Positions 25,541-34,994 of a stretch of 64,000 bases of DNA are shown here, piece after piece. The first letter of the stretch is position 1. Each line of letters opens with the position of its first letter. The translations under genes were made by a program, and so were the position numbers. The stretch is from Caldilinea sp. CFX5. GTDB taxonomy: Bacteria > Chloroflexota > Anaerolineae > Caldilineales > Caldilineaceae. The stretch lies in assembly GCA_021405325.1 (NCBI GenBank), contig QWII01000015.1:62001-126000 (forward strand), written 5' to 3'. The notes under the pieces are model-generated. The model did not search any database and was not told where the DNA came from. It worked only from the letters and a program-made list of their open reading frames with translations.

Positions 25541-26623
25541 ATGAAAAAGGTTGTCTATCGTTGTTTACTAGGGGTCTGTTTTTTATTGCTGTTGGCGCCG
25601 ACTAGTCGCGGCCAGAGTTCGTCCAATGGTTATTTCCTACCCTATATTGTGAATGGTCGGGGCGTCACCCTTTTGCCGCCCGCCAATGCCTATAACATCG
25701 CCTTTGTTGCGCCCGATGGCGCCTGGCTGATCAACGCCGACGGCAGCGGCAAGAGCCGGTTGACTGACAGTGCGTTATTGACCGGGCTGATCGCCCCATC
25801 ACCGGCCGGTGATCAGGTTGCGATTGATACAGGCAGCGGTTGGTCGGTCTTTGATCGCCAGGGCAAGCGGCTGGCGGATCGGGTGGGCGCCGGCACGACC
25901 TTACGCTGGCATCATGATAACCAATCGCTCTTGCTGGCACGGCTCAGTCATGGCATCGACCGCTATGATCTAACAACCGGGCAAAGCACCCCCTATCTCG
26001 CCACGAGCGACGAAACCAACGATCACAGCCCTGTTTGGAGCGCCAACAACCAGCAGTTGCTCTTTGCCCATCAGGAGTTTGGGGAAAAACTCTTTGTCAC
26101 CCTGATCGACAACTTCGATGTGAACAAAATCCCTTATGTTGGCGAAAATCACACTGGCGCTAAACGGAACCCCAATTTTGCCTTGCTGCTGGAGACCATC
26201 TCCTGGCATGACCAAACGATTGATTTTCACTGGGCAAGCGCCGAACAAAAGGTGGTCTTTGGCGCCAAAACGACCATTCATGTGATTGATCGTTTTACCG
26301 GCAAGGCGCTTAAGATCGAGCCGCCGGGCTTTGGGCAACGGGACTCTAGCCGGATGGTCGATGTGGCGAATGAGCGGATCGTCTATGTGGGCGGCGACGG
26401 CATCTACACCGTCGATCTACAAGGGCAAAACACCCGTCTCATCCAACCGGGCAACGACCTACACTACCCGCGCTGGACGCCGAATGGGGATGCCATCATC
26501 TTCACTGGCGCTGATCACTTTTTATATGTGATTGACCTGCATGGCAACCAGGCCACCGTCATCCCCAACACCACCGGCGCCCAACATTTTGCGGTTTTCA
26601 AGGCGGCGAACAGCGCACGCTGA
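25541..26623 (+). CDS. Secreted TolB-like beta-propeller protein
   Basis: A 360-residue protein with a signal peptide (KKVVYRCLLGVCFLLLLAPTSRG) and repeated propeller blades of the TolB/WD40-like PD40 type: IAFVAPDGAWLINADGSG, HSPVWSANNQQLLFAHQE, LHYPRWTPNGDAIIFTGAD. It is exported and perhaps a binding scaffold. The partner is unknown. A ribosome site AGGGAAG lies ten bases ahead. Confidence 0.75.
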   Translation: MKKVVYRCLLGVCFLLLLAPTSRGQSSSNGYFLPYIVNGRGVTLLPPANAYNIAFVAPDGAWLINADGSGKSRLTDSALLTGLIAPSPAGDQVAIDTGSGWSVFDRQGKRLADRVGAGTTLRWHHDNQSLLLARLSHGIDRYDLTTGQSTPYLATSDETNDHSPVWSANNQQLLFAHQEFGEKLFVTLIDNFDVNKIPYVGENHTGAKRNPNFALLLETISWHDQTIDFHWASAEQKVVFGAKTTIHVIDRFTGKALKIEPPGFGQRDSSRMVDVANERIVYVGGDGIYTVDLQGQNTRLIQPGNDLHYPRWTPNGDAIIFTGADHFLYVIDLHGNQATVIPNTTGAQHFAVFKAANSAR

Positions 26624-26632
26624 TCGACCCCA

Positions 26633-26704
26633 TAGAGGAGTAGGCACGCCTCGTGCCGGCCCGTTCTTGGGGTTGACTCGGTACGAGGCGTGCCTACTCC
26701 TCTA
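26633..26704. repeat. Long palindrome, 22-bp perfect arms, 28-base loop
   Basis: Arms 26633-26654 (TAGAGGAGTAGGCACGCCTC then GT) and 26683-26704. It lies between converging genes, nine bases past the beta-propeller stop. Confidence 0.9.
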
Positions 26705-26752
26705 CGTTAGAAATCTTTGCACCTTCACCGAACGTACCATGGCGAATGATAA

Positions 26753-27199
26753 TTACCACATTGCATCACGAGCGCGACGACGTTTGTCAAGCACTATCAT
26801 GCTGCCCAGAATGACAACCGAACTGATCATCCAGGGAACAAAAGCAAATATTGCTGTAACTTTCCATAGACCTAATATGGCGCAACATAGAAAGCTATCG
26901 ATTAAAATGCCCAGGTAGTTGGATAATACGCCGCTCACGCCATGCTGACGTTGCTGGTAGCGGCGGTAAGAGGTTGACGCGCGCAAGCTGCGCCTTCCTT
27001 CCGCAAATAGAAGCAATAAGGCGCCAATGAAGAAGGCGGTCGTGGTCGCCCCAGTAGTAGCAACTAGTGCCTGCACCACTGGCGCACCAACGTATTGCAA
27101 AAAGATCAAGGAAAGAAACAAAGCGCCGACCCACACCATGATCAACAGCAGAAAACTGATAATCCCTAGCCCTATCGTGAAGAGCCTTTCGCCAACCAT
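26753..27199 (-). CDS. Small four-helix membrane protein, unknown function
   Basis: A 148-residue protein with four predicted membrane helices (about residues 8-34, 42-66, 92-112, 116-136) and a basic loop RRYQQRQHG between helices two and three. No family recognised. Gene ends converge with the beta-propeller gene across a palindrome. Confidence 0.55.
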   Translation of the reverse strand: MVGERLFTIGLGIISFLLLIMVWVGALFLSLIFLQYVGAPVVQALVATTGATTTAFFIGALLLLFAEGRRSLRASTSYRRYQQRQHGVSGVLSNYLGILIDSFLCCAILGLWKVTAIFAFVPWMISSVVILGSMIVLDKRRRARDAMW

Positions 27200-27281
27200 C
27201 GTTACCTACCTAGTTTGAACATTTATTATGGATTGGCTTGAGTATAGCAGAATGGCAAGCGCGATTGCTCCCTTGTAGATC

Positions 27282-27923
27282 CTAATTTTCTGACAAATGG
27301 CTGACTGGCGCTTTCGGCTGTTGCGTCTTCATGCGCTTGGGTTTTGGCCGTAATTGTTCATAGCGTGGCCCACCAGGGGTGAACCAACCGGCAATCTTGC
27401 GCACGACGGGGTGAGCATCATGCTGGCGGGCTTGTTCGAGCGCCTGCAACACGTCAGGGCGGCGATGGACGCTGGGGCCTAACAGTCCCGCCGCCATCTG
27501 GCGCACGCGCCGGCTTTTGTCGGTCAACAGCATTTCTACGGCCAGGGGAATCACATCCGCCTCACCGGGGCGACAGACGCCCTCTTTGCATTTGTCGCAG
27601 GCCAGGGCGTGTAAGGCCCATGAACGCACTTCTTCATCGGGGTGGGCCAGATTCTCGATCAATTCGGGCAGGGCGCTTTCGTCGAGATAGTGATCCAGCA
27701 CCTTGCAACAACCAACCCGCACGGCTGGATTCGGATGTTGTAAACCCTGGCGCACAATGGGTGTCGCCAACGGGCCGGCGTCCATTAAACCGCGCAATGC
27801 CGCCTGGGCGCGATGGTTGATGCCAAGCTCTTCCACCCAGCGGGCAAAGTCAGCCAGACTCTGTTCCGGTATGCTTTCGACTTCTATCGCAACTGGGGTT
27901 GGTTCGTTTTGTTCAATGAGCAT
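27282..27923 (-). CDS. HEAT-repeat protein
   Basis: About 213 residues of alpha-helical HEAT-type repeats (LQHPNPAVRVGCCKVLDHY, LAHPDEEVRSWALHALACD, DKSRRVRQMAAGLLG), a scaffold for protein contacts, with a basic C-terminal tail. A CDKCKEGVC motif might bind metal. The start MLIEQNEP (27923) lies inside the end of the Dus-like gene (11-bp overlap) with AGGA upstream; the open frame upstream of it is coding for the neighbour. Cotranscribed with that gene. Confidence 0.7.
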   Translation of the reverse strand: MLIEQNEPTPVAIEVESIPEQSLADFARWVEELGINHRAQAALRGLMDAGPLATPIVRQGLQHPNPAVRVGCCKVLDHYLDESALPELIENLAHPDEEVRSWALHALACDKCKEGVCRPGEADVIPLAVEMLLTDKSRRVRQMAAGLLGPSVHRRPDVLQALEQARQHDAHPVVRKIAGWFTPGGPRYEQLRPKPKRMKTQQPKAPVSHLSEN

Positions 27924-28746
27924 GCGCTTTTCCTTTAGCCAGTTTGGCGATATATTGGGCGTCATGGAGCGTCGGCTCTGCAATGCCAATCATATCGACG
28001 CCAGCGGCAAACAGCGCTTGGACATCGTCAGGCGAACGCACATAGCCACTCACGAGCAAGAACCACGGGTACGTTGCTTTCAACTTGTGGACGAAGGGGA
28101 GATCCGGTTTTTTCGTTTTGGCATCCCGAATATCCATGTGAATGGCAAAGAGGTCATAGGTGATGAGTTGGTCTAATGCCTGAAGCAGGAGACGACGATT
28201 GTGCTTGCCGTGGAATTTGAGGATCAGCGGAATGGGCAAGGCGGTGAAGGCTTTTACCCAGGTAAAAAGTTCAGCTTGTTGTTCCGCCAACACCATTGCG
28301 CGCATCTTCCCTTCAATGAGGTAACGCCAATAGCCGCCATGTACATTCAATTCGACAAAATCACCGCCGGCCTGATAAAAGCTTTCTGCCGCCTGCAAGG
28401 CCCATTGCAATTCCAGCGCTGCCAGACTCAAACAAGTGTACGTTTGGCATGACTGCTGTATGACCTGGAGTTCTTTGGCAAAAAAGGGCAGATACTCATC
28501 TGGGTTGTCCGGCAGGAAGGTGCGGACATACAACCCCTTTTCTTTGGGGGTCGCCGTCGGTTCGGCAAACCAGATCCCCAACTGCACCATCGCGCAACCT
28601 TCGCCTCTTTCCACACAAAATTGCCCATCCGTAACCTCCTGCATGGCGGACAAGAAGAAACCCTGGCGCAAATCACGGTAATAGTGTGCAAACCGCCCTT
28701 GAACTGCCGGCAGCGGCCGTTGTTGCAAAATGTTGTCTGCCACCAT
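27913..28746 (-). CDS. Dihydrouridine-synthase-like TIM-barrel protein
   Basis: A 277-residue protein with the fold and order of Dus-type flavoproteins: FFLSAMQEVTDGQFC at the start, GGDFVELNVHGGYWRYLIEG in place of the usual NxGCP active-site loop, LILKFHGKHN, then LVSGYVRSPDDVQALFAAG and DMIGIAEPTL. The catalytic Cys of true Dus enzymes is not evident, so the reaction is uncertain. Overlaps the HEAT gene by 11 bp. Confidence 0.6.
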   Translation of the reverse strand: MVADNILQQRPLPAVQGRFAHYYRDLRQGFFLSAMQEVTDGQFCVERGEGCAMVQLGIWFAEPTATPKEKGLYVRTFLPDNPDEYLPFFAKELQVIQQSCQTYTCLSLAALELQWALQAAESFYQAGGDFVELNVHGGYWRYLIEGKMRAMVLAEQQAELFTWVKAFTALPIPLILKFHGKHNRRLLLQALDQLITYDLFAIHMDIRDAKTKKPDLPFVHKLKATYPWFLLVSGYVRSPDDVQALFAAGVDMIGIAEPTLHDAQYIAKLAKGKAHAH

Positions 28747-28850
28747 TGCGCACCCCTTTGCTGAATGATAAGTCGCTCCTCAAGACTGTCCAAATAAAAG
28801 AGCCAACTTCTGATGAAAAGGTTTCGCCTAATCGGGAAGGTGTACGATTC

Positions 28851-29849
28851 TCATCGTAGCAAGTGCTCATCTTCCCACTTGCGCAGAAAGTTGATCCGTT
28901 GGGCAAAATAGTCATCCTTCACCCACCAGTGACCGCGTAACGTTGCCGCATAGACTTGCTGACCGATGATCCAAAATTCACGTAAGCCGACAAAAACCGA
29001 CACGGCGTCTAGATCCACATCTGCCAATGGTCGGACAGCGCGATAGCCTTGGAGATATGCTTGCCACTCGGTTGCGGCCTGCTCCGGTGCATACCAGCTT
29101 CTGATCCAAAGAAAAGCGGCCAGGTCATACGCGCGCCAGCCAGGGCCGCAATCGTTAAAGTCGAAATGGGTGATCGTGTCGCCGGCCAGATGGGCATTGC
29201 TGCCAAGTGCGTCGCCATGACAAAAGCCCCAATCCAAGTCACGTTCGCTATGGGTCGCCAACCGCTGCCGAAAGCGGGCAGCAATCGCCAGCAAAGCCTG
29301 CCACTCGTCTGGCCGATCCGCAAGAAACGGTTGCATCCAGCGCAAAGGCCGTTCAAGAAGGATGGCGGCGTCAAGCTGAAAACGCCCGTGGGGACAAACA
29401 AAGTCATCGGCGGCATTGTGCAGTTCCGCCATGCTGCGCCCGAAGCGTTCAGCGTAACCCTCCTCCAGATAGGCTTCCCGACCCTCGGCATAGGTAAAGA
29501 GAACCTGCTGGCGCGATCCCTCTGGCGCCTCAATGGTCCTAAACCAGGCGCCATCACGCCGACGGATTGGTACGGCAACGCTAACGCCTTTTTGCTGTAG
29601 ATGTTGGAGCGCCATCAGTTCGTAGCGAATGTCATCATCGGTCCGCGTAGTTGCCCCATACAAGCGCAGTATGTAGCGCCCCTGTGTCGTCGTCACGAGA
29701 TAGCTATCCGTCGTGCCTATGAACCAAAGCTGACAGCCCTGGAGTGTGCCAAGATCATAGGCTGTTGTCAACTCTTCCGCGATCATATCAGGCGAAAGCA
29801 CAGATGAAATGACCCTAAACCTTGCATGATTTTTGCCCATAGCTTTCAT
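28851..29849 (-). CDS. Aminoglycoside phosphotransferase/homoserine kinase-like kinase
   Basis: A 332-residue small-molecule kinase of the APH fold. N-lobe YILRLYGA holds a candidate ATP-anchoring residue. The catalytic loop is FCHGDALGSNAHL, followed by the metal motif ITHFDFNDCGPGWRAYDL. It may phosphorylate a sugar, amino acid or homoserine. The substrate is not predictable. Six bases separate it from the metallophosphoesterase upstream, so the two are likely cotranscribed. Confidence 0.8.
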   Translation of the reverse strand: MKAMGKNHARFRVISSVLSPDMIAEELTTAYDLGTLQGCQLWFIGTTDSYLVTTTQGRYILRLYGATTRTDDDIRYELMALQHLQQKGVSVAVPIRRRDGAWFRTIEAPEGSRQQVLFTYAEGREAYLEEGYAERFGRSMAELHNAADDFVCPHGRFQLDAAILLERPLRWMQPFLADRPDEWQALLAIAARFRQRLATHSERDLDWGFCHGDALGSNAHLAGDTITHFDFNDCGPGWRAYDLAAFLWIRSWYAPEQAATEWQAYLQGYRAVRPLADVDLDAVSVFVGLREFWIIGQQVYAATLRGHWWVKDDYFAQRINFLRKWEDEHLLR

Positions 29850-29855
29850 ACCAGT

Positions 29856-30632
29856 TTATAACGGCTGCCACTTGGGGCCATGCAGCCCGCGCAATTTGTC
29901 AACCAGATATTCACCATTGGGATAATTAACCCGTCGGATCTGCGCAATCACGGCTTCACGGTCATAGTCCGCCTGCCGGTGTTCAATCTGATAGCCAGTT
30001 TCGTCGGCATCGAGAACCGCGTAACAGGCGCGCAGATCGGGCGGCAAGGGGTTGCTGACACAGCCGAGGTTGACCAGGTGTATGTCATCCAGGTGAAAAT
30101 TCAGCGGCCAGTGCGTATGGCCGACACAAACCAGATCCGCCTCACACCCGGCCAGCAGGGTGCGCATCTGCTCCGTCGTCAAGCCGGGGTGAATGCCGGT
30201 TCCGTCATATCGCCCTGGGGAAGCATGAACCCCCAACAGGCGTGTCCCATCGGGCAGGGTCAACCGTTGTTCAAAGGGCAACGCCTTGATCCAGTCGAGC
30301 CAGCCCGTTGTGGTGACGGCGCCTTGTGTCCAGCCGATCTGTTTGGCAACAATGCCATACAAACCGAGCAGCGTGAAATCTTTTTCTACCGCTTGGGCAT
30401 GGGGGCCAGGACGCTCGTCCGCCACCATATAGTGATCGGTGTTGCCGCGAATGATGACGGCATTCTCTAGCCGCGCCAGCCGCTCGATCACCCCGACGGG
30501 ATCTGGACCAAGACCGGCCAGATCGCCCAGTACCCAGTAGGCGGTGACAGCGCCAAGCGATTGCGCGTCAGCAAGGACGGCATCAAGGGCGATGGCGTTG
30601 CCATGAATGTCAGATAAGAGTACGATGCGCAT
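29856..30632 (-). CDS. Metallophosphoesterase (YfcE/CpdA-like)
   Basis: A 258-residue calcineurin-fold phosphoesterase with the five metal blocks in order: LLSDIHGNAIAL, WVLGDLAGLGPDP, IIRGNTDHY, GVHASPGRYDG (histidine block) and VCVGHTHWPLNF. Cytoplasmic; substrates in the family are phosphodiesters or phosphoproteins. It lies in a run RidA, phosphoesterase, kinase on one strand with short gaps. Confidence 0.85.
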   Translation of the reverse strand: MRIVLLSDIHGNAIALDAVLADAQSLGAVTAYWVLGDLAGLGPDPVGVIERLARLENAVIIRGNTDHYMVADERPGPHAQAVEKDFTLLGLYGIVAKQIGWTQGAVTTTGWLDWIKALPFEQRLTLPDGTRLLGVHASPGRYDGTGIHPGLTTEQMRTLLAGCEADLVCVGHTHWPLNFHLDDIHLVNLGCVSNPLPPDLRACYAVLDADETGYQIEHRQADYDREAVIAQIRRVNYPNGEYLVDKLRGLHGPKWQPL

Positions 30633-30641
30633 GAGAATTGC

Positions 30642-31037
30642 CTATTCGCGTGTAACCGCTGTCAAGTTCATGGTGAGCCGGAAGCCGGGCTTGGGCAGTT
30701 CATGAACGCCAATCACCGTGCGTGCCGGACGGTGGTCGCCCATCATCTCAACGTATGCCTGGTTCATGCGCTCGAAATCTTGCATATCCTTGAGGAAGAC
30801 ATTGATGTGAAGTACGTGCTGTAAATCAGACTCAACCGCCGCCAGCATCACCTGGAACGAGGTCAGAATTTGTTTCGCCTGCGCGTAGACATCCGGCCCC
30901 GCCAGTTGACCGGTCGCCGGGTTGACGCCAGCAGTGCCGCCAATCGTGATAAACTGACCGACTTTGGCAATATGGTTGTAAGGGCCAATCGGGATGGGGG
31001 TGTTTGGGGGCGTGAAGGTTTCAACTCTCGTCGGCAT
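30642..31037 (-). CDS. RidA family protein
   Basis: A 131-residue YjgF/YER057c/UK114-type protein. The family hydrolyses reactive enamines and imines left by PLP enzymes. Typical stretches are PIGPYNHIAKVGQFITIGG, the helix QILTSFQVMLAA, and the ligand arginine in ARTVIGVHELP. Start MPTRVETF (31037) has GAGGA three bases ahead; an ATG directly before it is also possible. The far upstream ATG at 31115 is not supported. Confidence 0.85.
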   Translation of the reverse strand: MPTRVETFTPPNTPIPIGPYNHIAKVGQFITIGGTAGVNPATGQLAGPDVYAQAKQILTSFQVMLAAVESDLQHVLHINVFLKDMQDFERMNQAYVEMMGDHRPARTVIGVHELPKPGFRLTMNLTAVTRE

Positions 31038-31178
31038 CATTCCTCTTTTCTGGAAAAATTGCAAGTGGTTGCATGAATTGTAGCGCAAATGGGCCTTTCG
31101 ACAAAACCAACGCAATCTGCTAGACTTTGCTCAGTCAATCACCCCCAGCAAGCAACGTGAAAGCGAGTCGTACTTTCC

Positions 31179-32423
31179 ATGTCTTCCATCAATCGTGATC
31201 TGTCGTCGCCAGGGGTGAACACCCAACAGGTGGGGTGGCAACCGGCCCTCTTGCTGATCTTTGCCCAATTTGCCGCCGGTCTGCGTGATATGCCCCAGTT
31301 TGCCTTCTTTCTGATCTATCTACAAGAACAGCTTGTGTTGTCACCTGTAACGATTTCAACCGTTGTCGCCGGCGCACAAATCGCCAGCATGGTCGCCGCC
31401 TTGTGGAGTGGTGCGGTGACGGCGCGGCTGGGCAGCAAGTGGGTGATGGTGGGCGGGTTGGCGCTCTCTGGTCTGAGCAGCTTGGTCTTCCAACTCGATG
31501 CTTTCTGGGTGGTGGCTTTGCTGTGGGTAACCGGTGGGGCTGGCGCCGCCCTGGTGACGGTCGGCAGCTCCAGCTACTTAACCCGCCTCAGTAGACAGGG
31601 GACGTTGGGCATCCTGGCCGCAGTTTACGCCCTGAGCATGACCATCGGCGGCGCCATCGGCAACCCGATTGCCGGCGTGTTGATTGAACAAGCTGGCTTT
31701 GGCCGCTTTGGCTGGACAGCGGTTGCGCTCACCGTCACCACCACGCTAATTCTCGCCTGCTGGATGCCGAATCTGCACGACTATGCCGCCGCACCGGTTG
31801 GGTTGCGTGCCTTTGGCGCCAGCCTCTTGCCGACGCTACGCCAACCGACGGTACGCCTGTTAATCGGCTTGCGCGGCCTGCCGACCCTCTTCTATGGCAC
31901 ACTTACCGTGCTGATTCCGCTGTTGCTTAATGAATTATCGGGCAGCAAGGTGACGATTGCGGCCTATGGCACGGCCACGTTGGTTCTTGCCTCGGTTGCC
32001 CAACTGCTGGCCGGCAAGGCCGCCGACCGCTGGGGTGCGCAACGCCCGACCCTGGTCGCCTATGGCACGATTATCGTTGTCGGTTGTGGGCTGTTCTTCG
32101 GTGCGGGACGGGTGGAAACGCTCTTCTTCTTCGGTGTGTTAGGCATTGCCGCCGCCTGGTCGCTCTCGACACTCATGTATGTCTGGGTGGCGGATGGCCT
32201 GCCCAGGGAAGAACATCCTGCCACCTTTGGTCTGCTCCACGCGGTTTGGAGCCTCTGTATGATCGGCGGCTCGCTGATTGGCGGTTGGCTGGTGCGGCTG
32301 ACGCCTGGGTTGCCTTTTCTCGTCGGCGCGCTGCTCAATGTCGGCGCTTGTTTGCTGGTCGTTCTCTACTACCGGCAGCACGCAAGCGCGGCGACGGCAC
32401 AGCCACTCTCTGTTGGCGATTAG
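31179..32423 (+). CDS. Major facilitator superfamily transporter
   Basis: A 414-residue protein with about twelve membrane helices in two halves. A typical loop follows helix 2-3 (ARLGSKWVMVGG), and the matching loop in the second half is AGKAADRWGAQRP. The substrate is unknown; the drug-efflux or sugar branch is possible. Single gene, divergent from ridA. Confidence 0.85.
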   Translation: MSSINRDLSSPGVNTQQVGWQPALLLIFAQFAAGLRDMPQFAFFLIYLQEQLVLSPVTISTVVAGAQIASMVAALWSGAVTARLGSKWVMVGGLALSGLSSLVFQLDAFWVVALLWVTGGAGAALVTVGSSSYLTRLSRQGTLGILAAVYALSMTIGGAIGNPIAGVLIEQAGFGRFGWTAVALTVTTTLILACWMPNLHDYAAAPVGLRAFGASLLPTLRQPTVRLLIGLRGLPTLFYGTLTVLIPLLLNELSGSKVTIAAYGTATLVLASVAQLLAGKAADRWGAQRPTLVAYGTIIVVGCGLFFGAGRVETLFFFGVLGIAAAWSLSTLMYVWVADGLPREEHPATFGLLHAVWSLCMIGGSLIGGWLVRLTPGLPFLVGALLNVGACLLVVLYYRQHASAATAQPLSVGD

Positions 32424-32444
32424 GCGCACTGAACGGGTCAGCGG

Positions 32445-32954
32445 TTAATAATCAATTGCGTATAATTTGAGTTCGCTGCCATCGGCCGGCCAGGTGATCA
32501 TCTCGGCAAAGGTTAGCCCCAGTTTTTCGAGGAGTCGAATGGAGCGTTCATTATCGGGGGTGACAATGGCGACAATCCGCTTGCGTTTGAGGGCATCCTT
32601 GCCGTAGGCCATCACCGCGGTCGCAGCTTCATAGGCGTATCCTTGTCCCTGAAATTGGGATAAGAACGCATAGCCGATGTCCACATCCGGCAAGTTGTCA
32701 CGCTTGATCAGCCCACACATGCCAACCGGAAGCTGATCGGCCTTGGTTTCCACCAGGTACAGCCCGAAGCCATGCCGTTGGTAGCTGGCGATTGGCCCAT
32801 TGCGCAGGTAGGTGCAGGCGTCTTCTGCCGAACGTACATTGCGGTCGGCAATAAAGCGAATGTAGGCCGGTTCATTTAGCAATGTACAGGTAAAGGGCGC
32901 GTCGTCAAGGGTTAATTCGCGCAGCGTCAAGCGGTCTGTCTCTACGATCTTCAC
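32445..32954 (-). CDS. GNAT acetyltransferase (RimJ/RimL type)
   Basis: A 169-residue N-acetyltransferase: TDRLTLRELTLDDAPF at the start, IGYAFLSQFQGQGYAYEAA as the acetyl-CoA loop, and IVAIVTPDNERSIRLLEKLG near the end. Acts on a protein N-terminus or small amine; target unknown. Confidence 0.85.
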   Translation of the reverse strand: MKIVETDRLTLRELTLDDAPFTCTLLNEPAYIRFIADRNVRSAEDACTYLRNGPIASYQRHGFGLYLVETKADQLPVGMCGLIKRDNLPDVDIGYAFLSQFQGQGYAYEAATAVMAYGKDALKRKRIVAIVTPDNERSIRLLEKLGLTFAEMITWPADGSELKLYAIDY

Positions 32955-32978
32955 TAGCGTTTCCTCTGTTTCCGTTTG

Positions 32979-33344
32979 TTAAGCATTATCACGCGCAAAA
33001 AAGGCGCGTTGTTGAAAGCGCATCCCGGCAAAGATCTGCTCGACTCGCTCCCGGCTGAGGGTTCCAATGTATTCGACTAGCTGCGTTTTTTCGACCGCTT
33101 CCACCTGTGACACCACGACGACGCTCTGCTTGGGTAAATGTGCTTCACCGGCGTCTAGTAAAACATTGCCCGGTTCCGTCACGCGGTTGCGGTTCGAGGT
33201 CAACGCGCAAACGACGACGGTCTTGACGCGACTCTGGTTAATTACATCGTCTTGAATCACGACATACGGATGGGCATAGTCCACGGCCACCCCACCTGAT
33301 CCGGCAGCGTGCAGCCAGTAAATATCCCCTTGCCGAAGGTTCAT
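32979..33344 (-). CDS. MazF/PemK-type endoribonuclease toxin, no antitoxin seen
   Basis: A 121-residue protein with the CcdB/MazF fold: LRQGDIYWL at the start, HPYVVIQDDVIN, TVVVCALTSNRNR with the conserved Thr/Ser, and a late VSQVEAVEKTQLVEYIG. The family cuts mRNA. Normally a small antitoxin gene precedes it; the 63 bases before the start and the gene further upstream (ankyrin protein) do not encode one, so it is a solitary copy. Confidence 0.8.
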   Translation of the reverse strand: MNLRQGDIYWLHAAGSGGVAVDYAHPYVVIQDDVINQSRVKTVVVCALTSNRNRVTEPGNVLLDAGEAHLPKQSVVVVSQVEAVEKTQLVEYIGTLSRERVEQIFAGMRFQQRAFFARDNA

Positions 33345-33407
33345 AGCTTATCGCTCCCGCAAGTGAAATAGTTGAAGCCGCGTGGTTAGAGAGCGCTTGC
33401 CACCTAC

Positions 33408-34946
33408 TCACTCACGGCGCCAAAGCAAGCGCTCCAGGTCGAGCGTGAAGACGCCAAGATTCGGTGCGTACGCTTCACCATTGTCCTGTTTGGTGATGAT
33501 CTCGCCGCCCCAAACGCGAATTACATGTGGCGTGATGCACCGGGCGCGGTGCTTGTAAAGCCAGCCCGGCGCTTCGCCATGTAGTGACAAGCGCTCCATC
33601 TGTAACGTGTGAATGTTCAAGCGGTATACCGGCGTCGTCCCAAAGTGACGGCGTCCCCGATACCCCAGGCCGCCGATCACATAAATTGCATCGCCGACCA
33701 GGGTGGCGGTGTGAAAGTCGGTCGGCGGAAAGATGGACTCCGGGTAGCCGTAAATGGCTACCGAACGATCATGTGCATAGACGAAGAGATCATTATAGAT
33801 GCAGAAGTCGGGATCATAGAAGTCCTCATGTTCGCCACCGATCTGTATGGCGCGACCATCGGGGAGAAGGGTCAGCGATTGGCCGAAACGTTCGGCTGAC
33901 CAAATTGGCGCGGTAAAAGGGCCATAGCGCTCGAACTGTGTGCGTGCTGTGTACGCCGAGACTCCGGCCCGGATCATGGTTGCCCAAAACGGCTCATCCA
34001 TCCGTTCAGGGTTATGCTTACCAAATCGCTGGCTGTACGCACGTTGAAACTCCGCCGGTGTGATCGCGTCCAGCGCGTTGGGATTCCAGTGTGGCAGGCC
34101 AAGAAGAACCCGTTGGTTGGCATCTGCCGGGTCGGCATCGGCGTCAAGCAGCCGCAGGATGATGGCCGGTGAGCTTGCGCGACTTAGAGCCGTGCCATTG
34201 AAATCCACGGCGCTATCGGCCCCAGCGCCGAGCAGGATCTCGACGCACGCAAGGTCATCTGCTTCGACCGCCTCGATCAGCGCCGTGGCGCCAAACTCGT
34301 CCACCTGGTGAAGGTCCGCTCCTTCTTGCAGTAACCAACGCAACAGGGCGGGGTGGTGTCCCTGGATCGCATAGAAAAGGGGTGGGCGACCACAACGCCC
34401 GCGTGCCTCTGGGTTCGCACCCCATTCACGCAGTAGCTGCGCCTTGGCGATGTCGCCGGTTAGCAGCGCGATCAACCAAGCGGTGCGCTCCCACATATCT
34501 TGCTCTTCGAGCGCCGCCCCTTGGGCAAGCGCCGCCTGCACATCGGCAAGCGACCCCAAGGCAACCGCTGCCATGAGGGGCGTCCACTTAAGGACGCGTT
34601 TATTCGCCCCTGCGTCCAGCAGAAAGCGGATTGCATCAAAGCGCCCGCTCCACGAGAACGAGCGTAAGGCGCTCTCGCCGTAGGTGGTGACGCCAGCCAG
34701 ATCGACGCCATGCGCCACGAGTAATGCCAACAAATCCAGCAGTTGCGGGTTACGCAAACTATCACGCCCGTGGGCCGCGTCCAACAAGGCGTCGTATCCT
34801 TCTGGCGTTTTATAGCGAATATCGGCGCCAGCCGCGATCAAGGATTGCACTTTCGGCAGATCCCCTTCCTTGAGCGCCGCGCGTAAATCCGTCACCAGTG
34901 TTGGCTCTGCTAAAGAAGGATGATCGGGCGCGTTGCTGTCAGCCAT
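33408..34946 (-). CDS. Ankyrin-repeat protein with C-terminal kelch-like region
   Basis: About 512 residues. Residues 20-290 hold some seven ankyrin repeats (KVQSLIAAGADIRYKTPEG, ALLRWLLQEGADLHQVDEFG, CVEILLGAGADSAVDFNG). Residues 340-512 look like kelch/beta-propeller strands (LTLLPDGRAIQIGGEHE, HTATLVGDAIYVIGGLGYRG, HVIRVWGGEIITKQDNG). A protein-contact scaffold. The start at 34946 (MADSNAPD) has AAGGA nine bases upstream and follows an extended -10 promoter at 35003-34995; the ORF is open further upstream but that part overlaps the terminator. Confidence 0.75.
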   Translation of the reverse strand: MADSNAPDHPSLAEPTLVTDLRAALKEGDLPKVQSLIAAGADIRYKTPEGYDALLDAAHGRDSLRNPQLLDLLALLVAHGVDLAGVTTYGESALRSFSWSGRFDAIRFLLDAGANKRVLKWTPLMAAVALGSLADVQAALAQGAALEEQDMWERTAWLIALLTGDIAKAQLLREWGANPEARGRCGRPPLFYAIQGHHPALLRWLLQEGADLHQVDEFGATALIEAVEADDLACVEILLGAGADSAVDFNGTALSRASSPAIILRLLDADADPADANQRVLLGLPHWNPNALDAITPAEFQRAYSQRFGKHNPERMDEPFWATMIRAGVSAYTARTQFERYGPFTAPIWSAERFGQSLTLLPDGRAIQIGGEHEDFYDPDFCIYNDLFVYAHDRSVAIYGYPESIFPPTDFHTATLVGDAIYVIGGLGYRGRRHFGTTPVYRLNIHTLQMERLSLHGEAPGWLYKHRARCITPHVIRVWGGEIITKQDNGEAYAPNLGVFTLDLERLLWRRE

Positions 34947-34994
34947 TTGTTGAGTTCCTTGTTCCCAGTGGTTACAAGACGATTGCCTGTCCCC

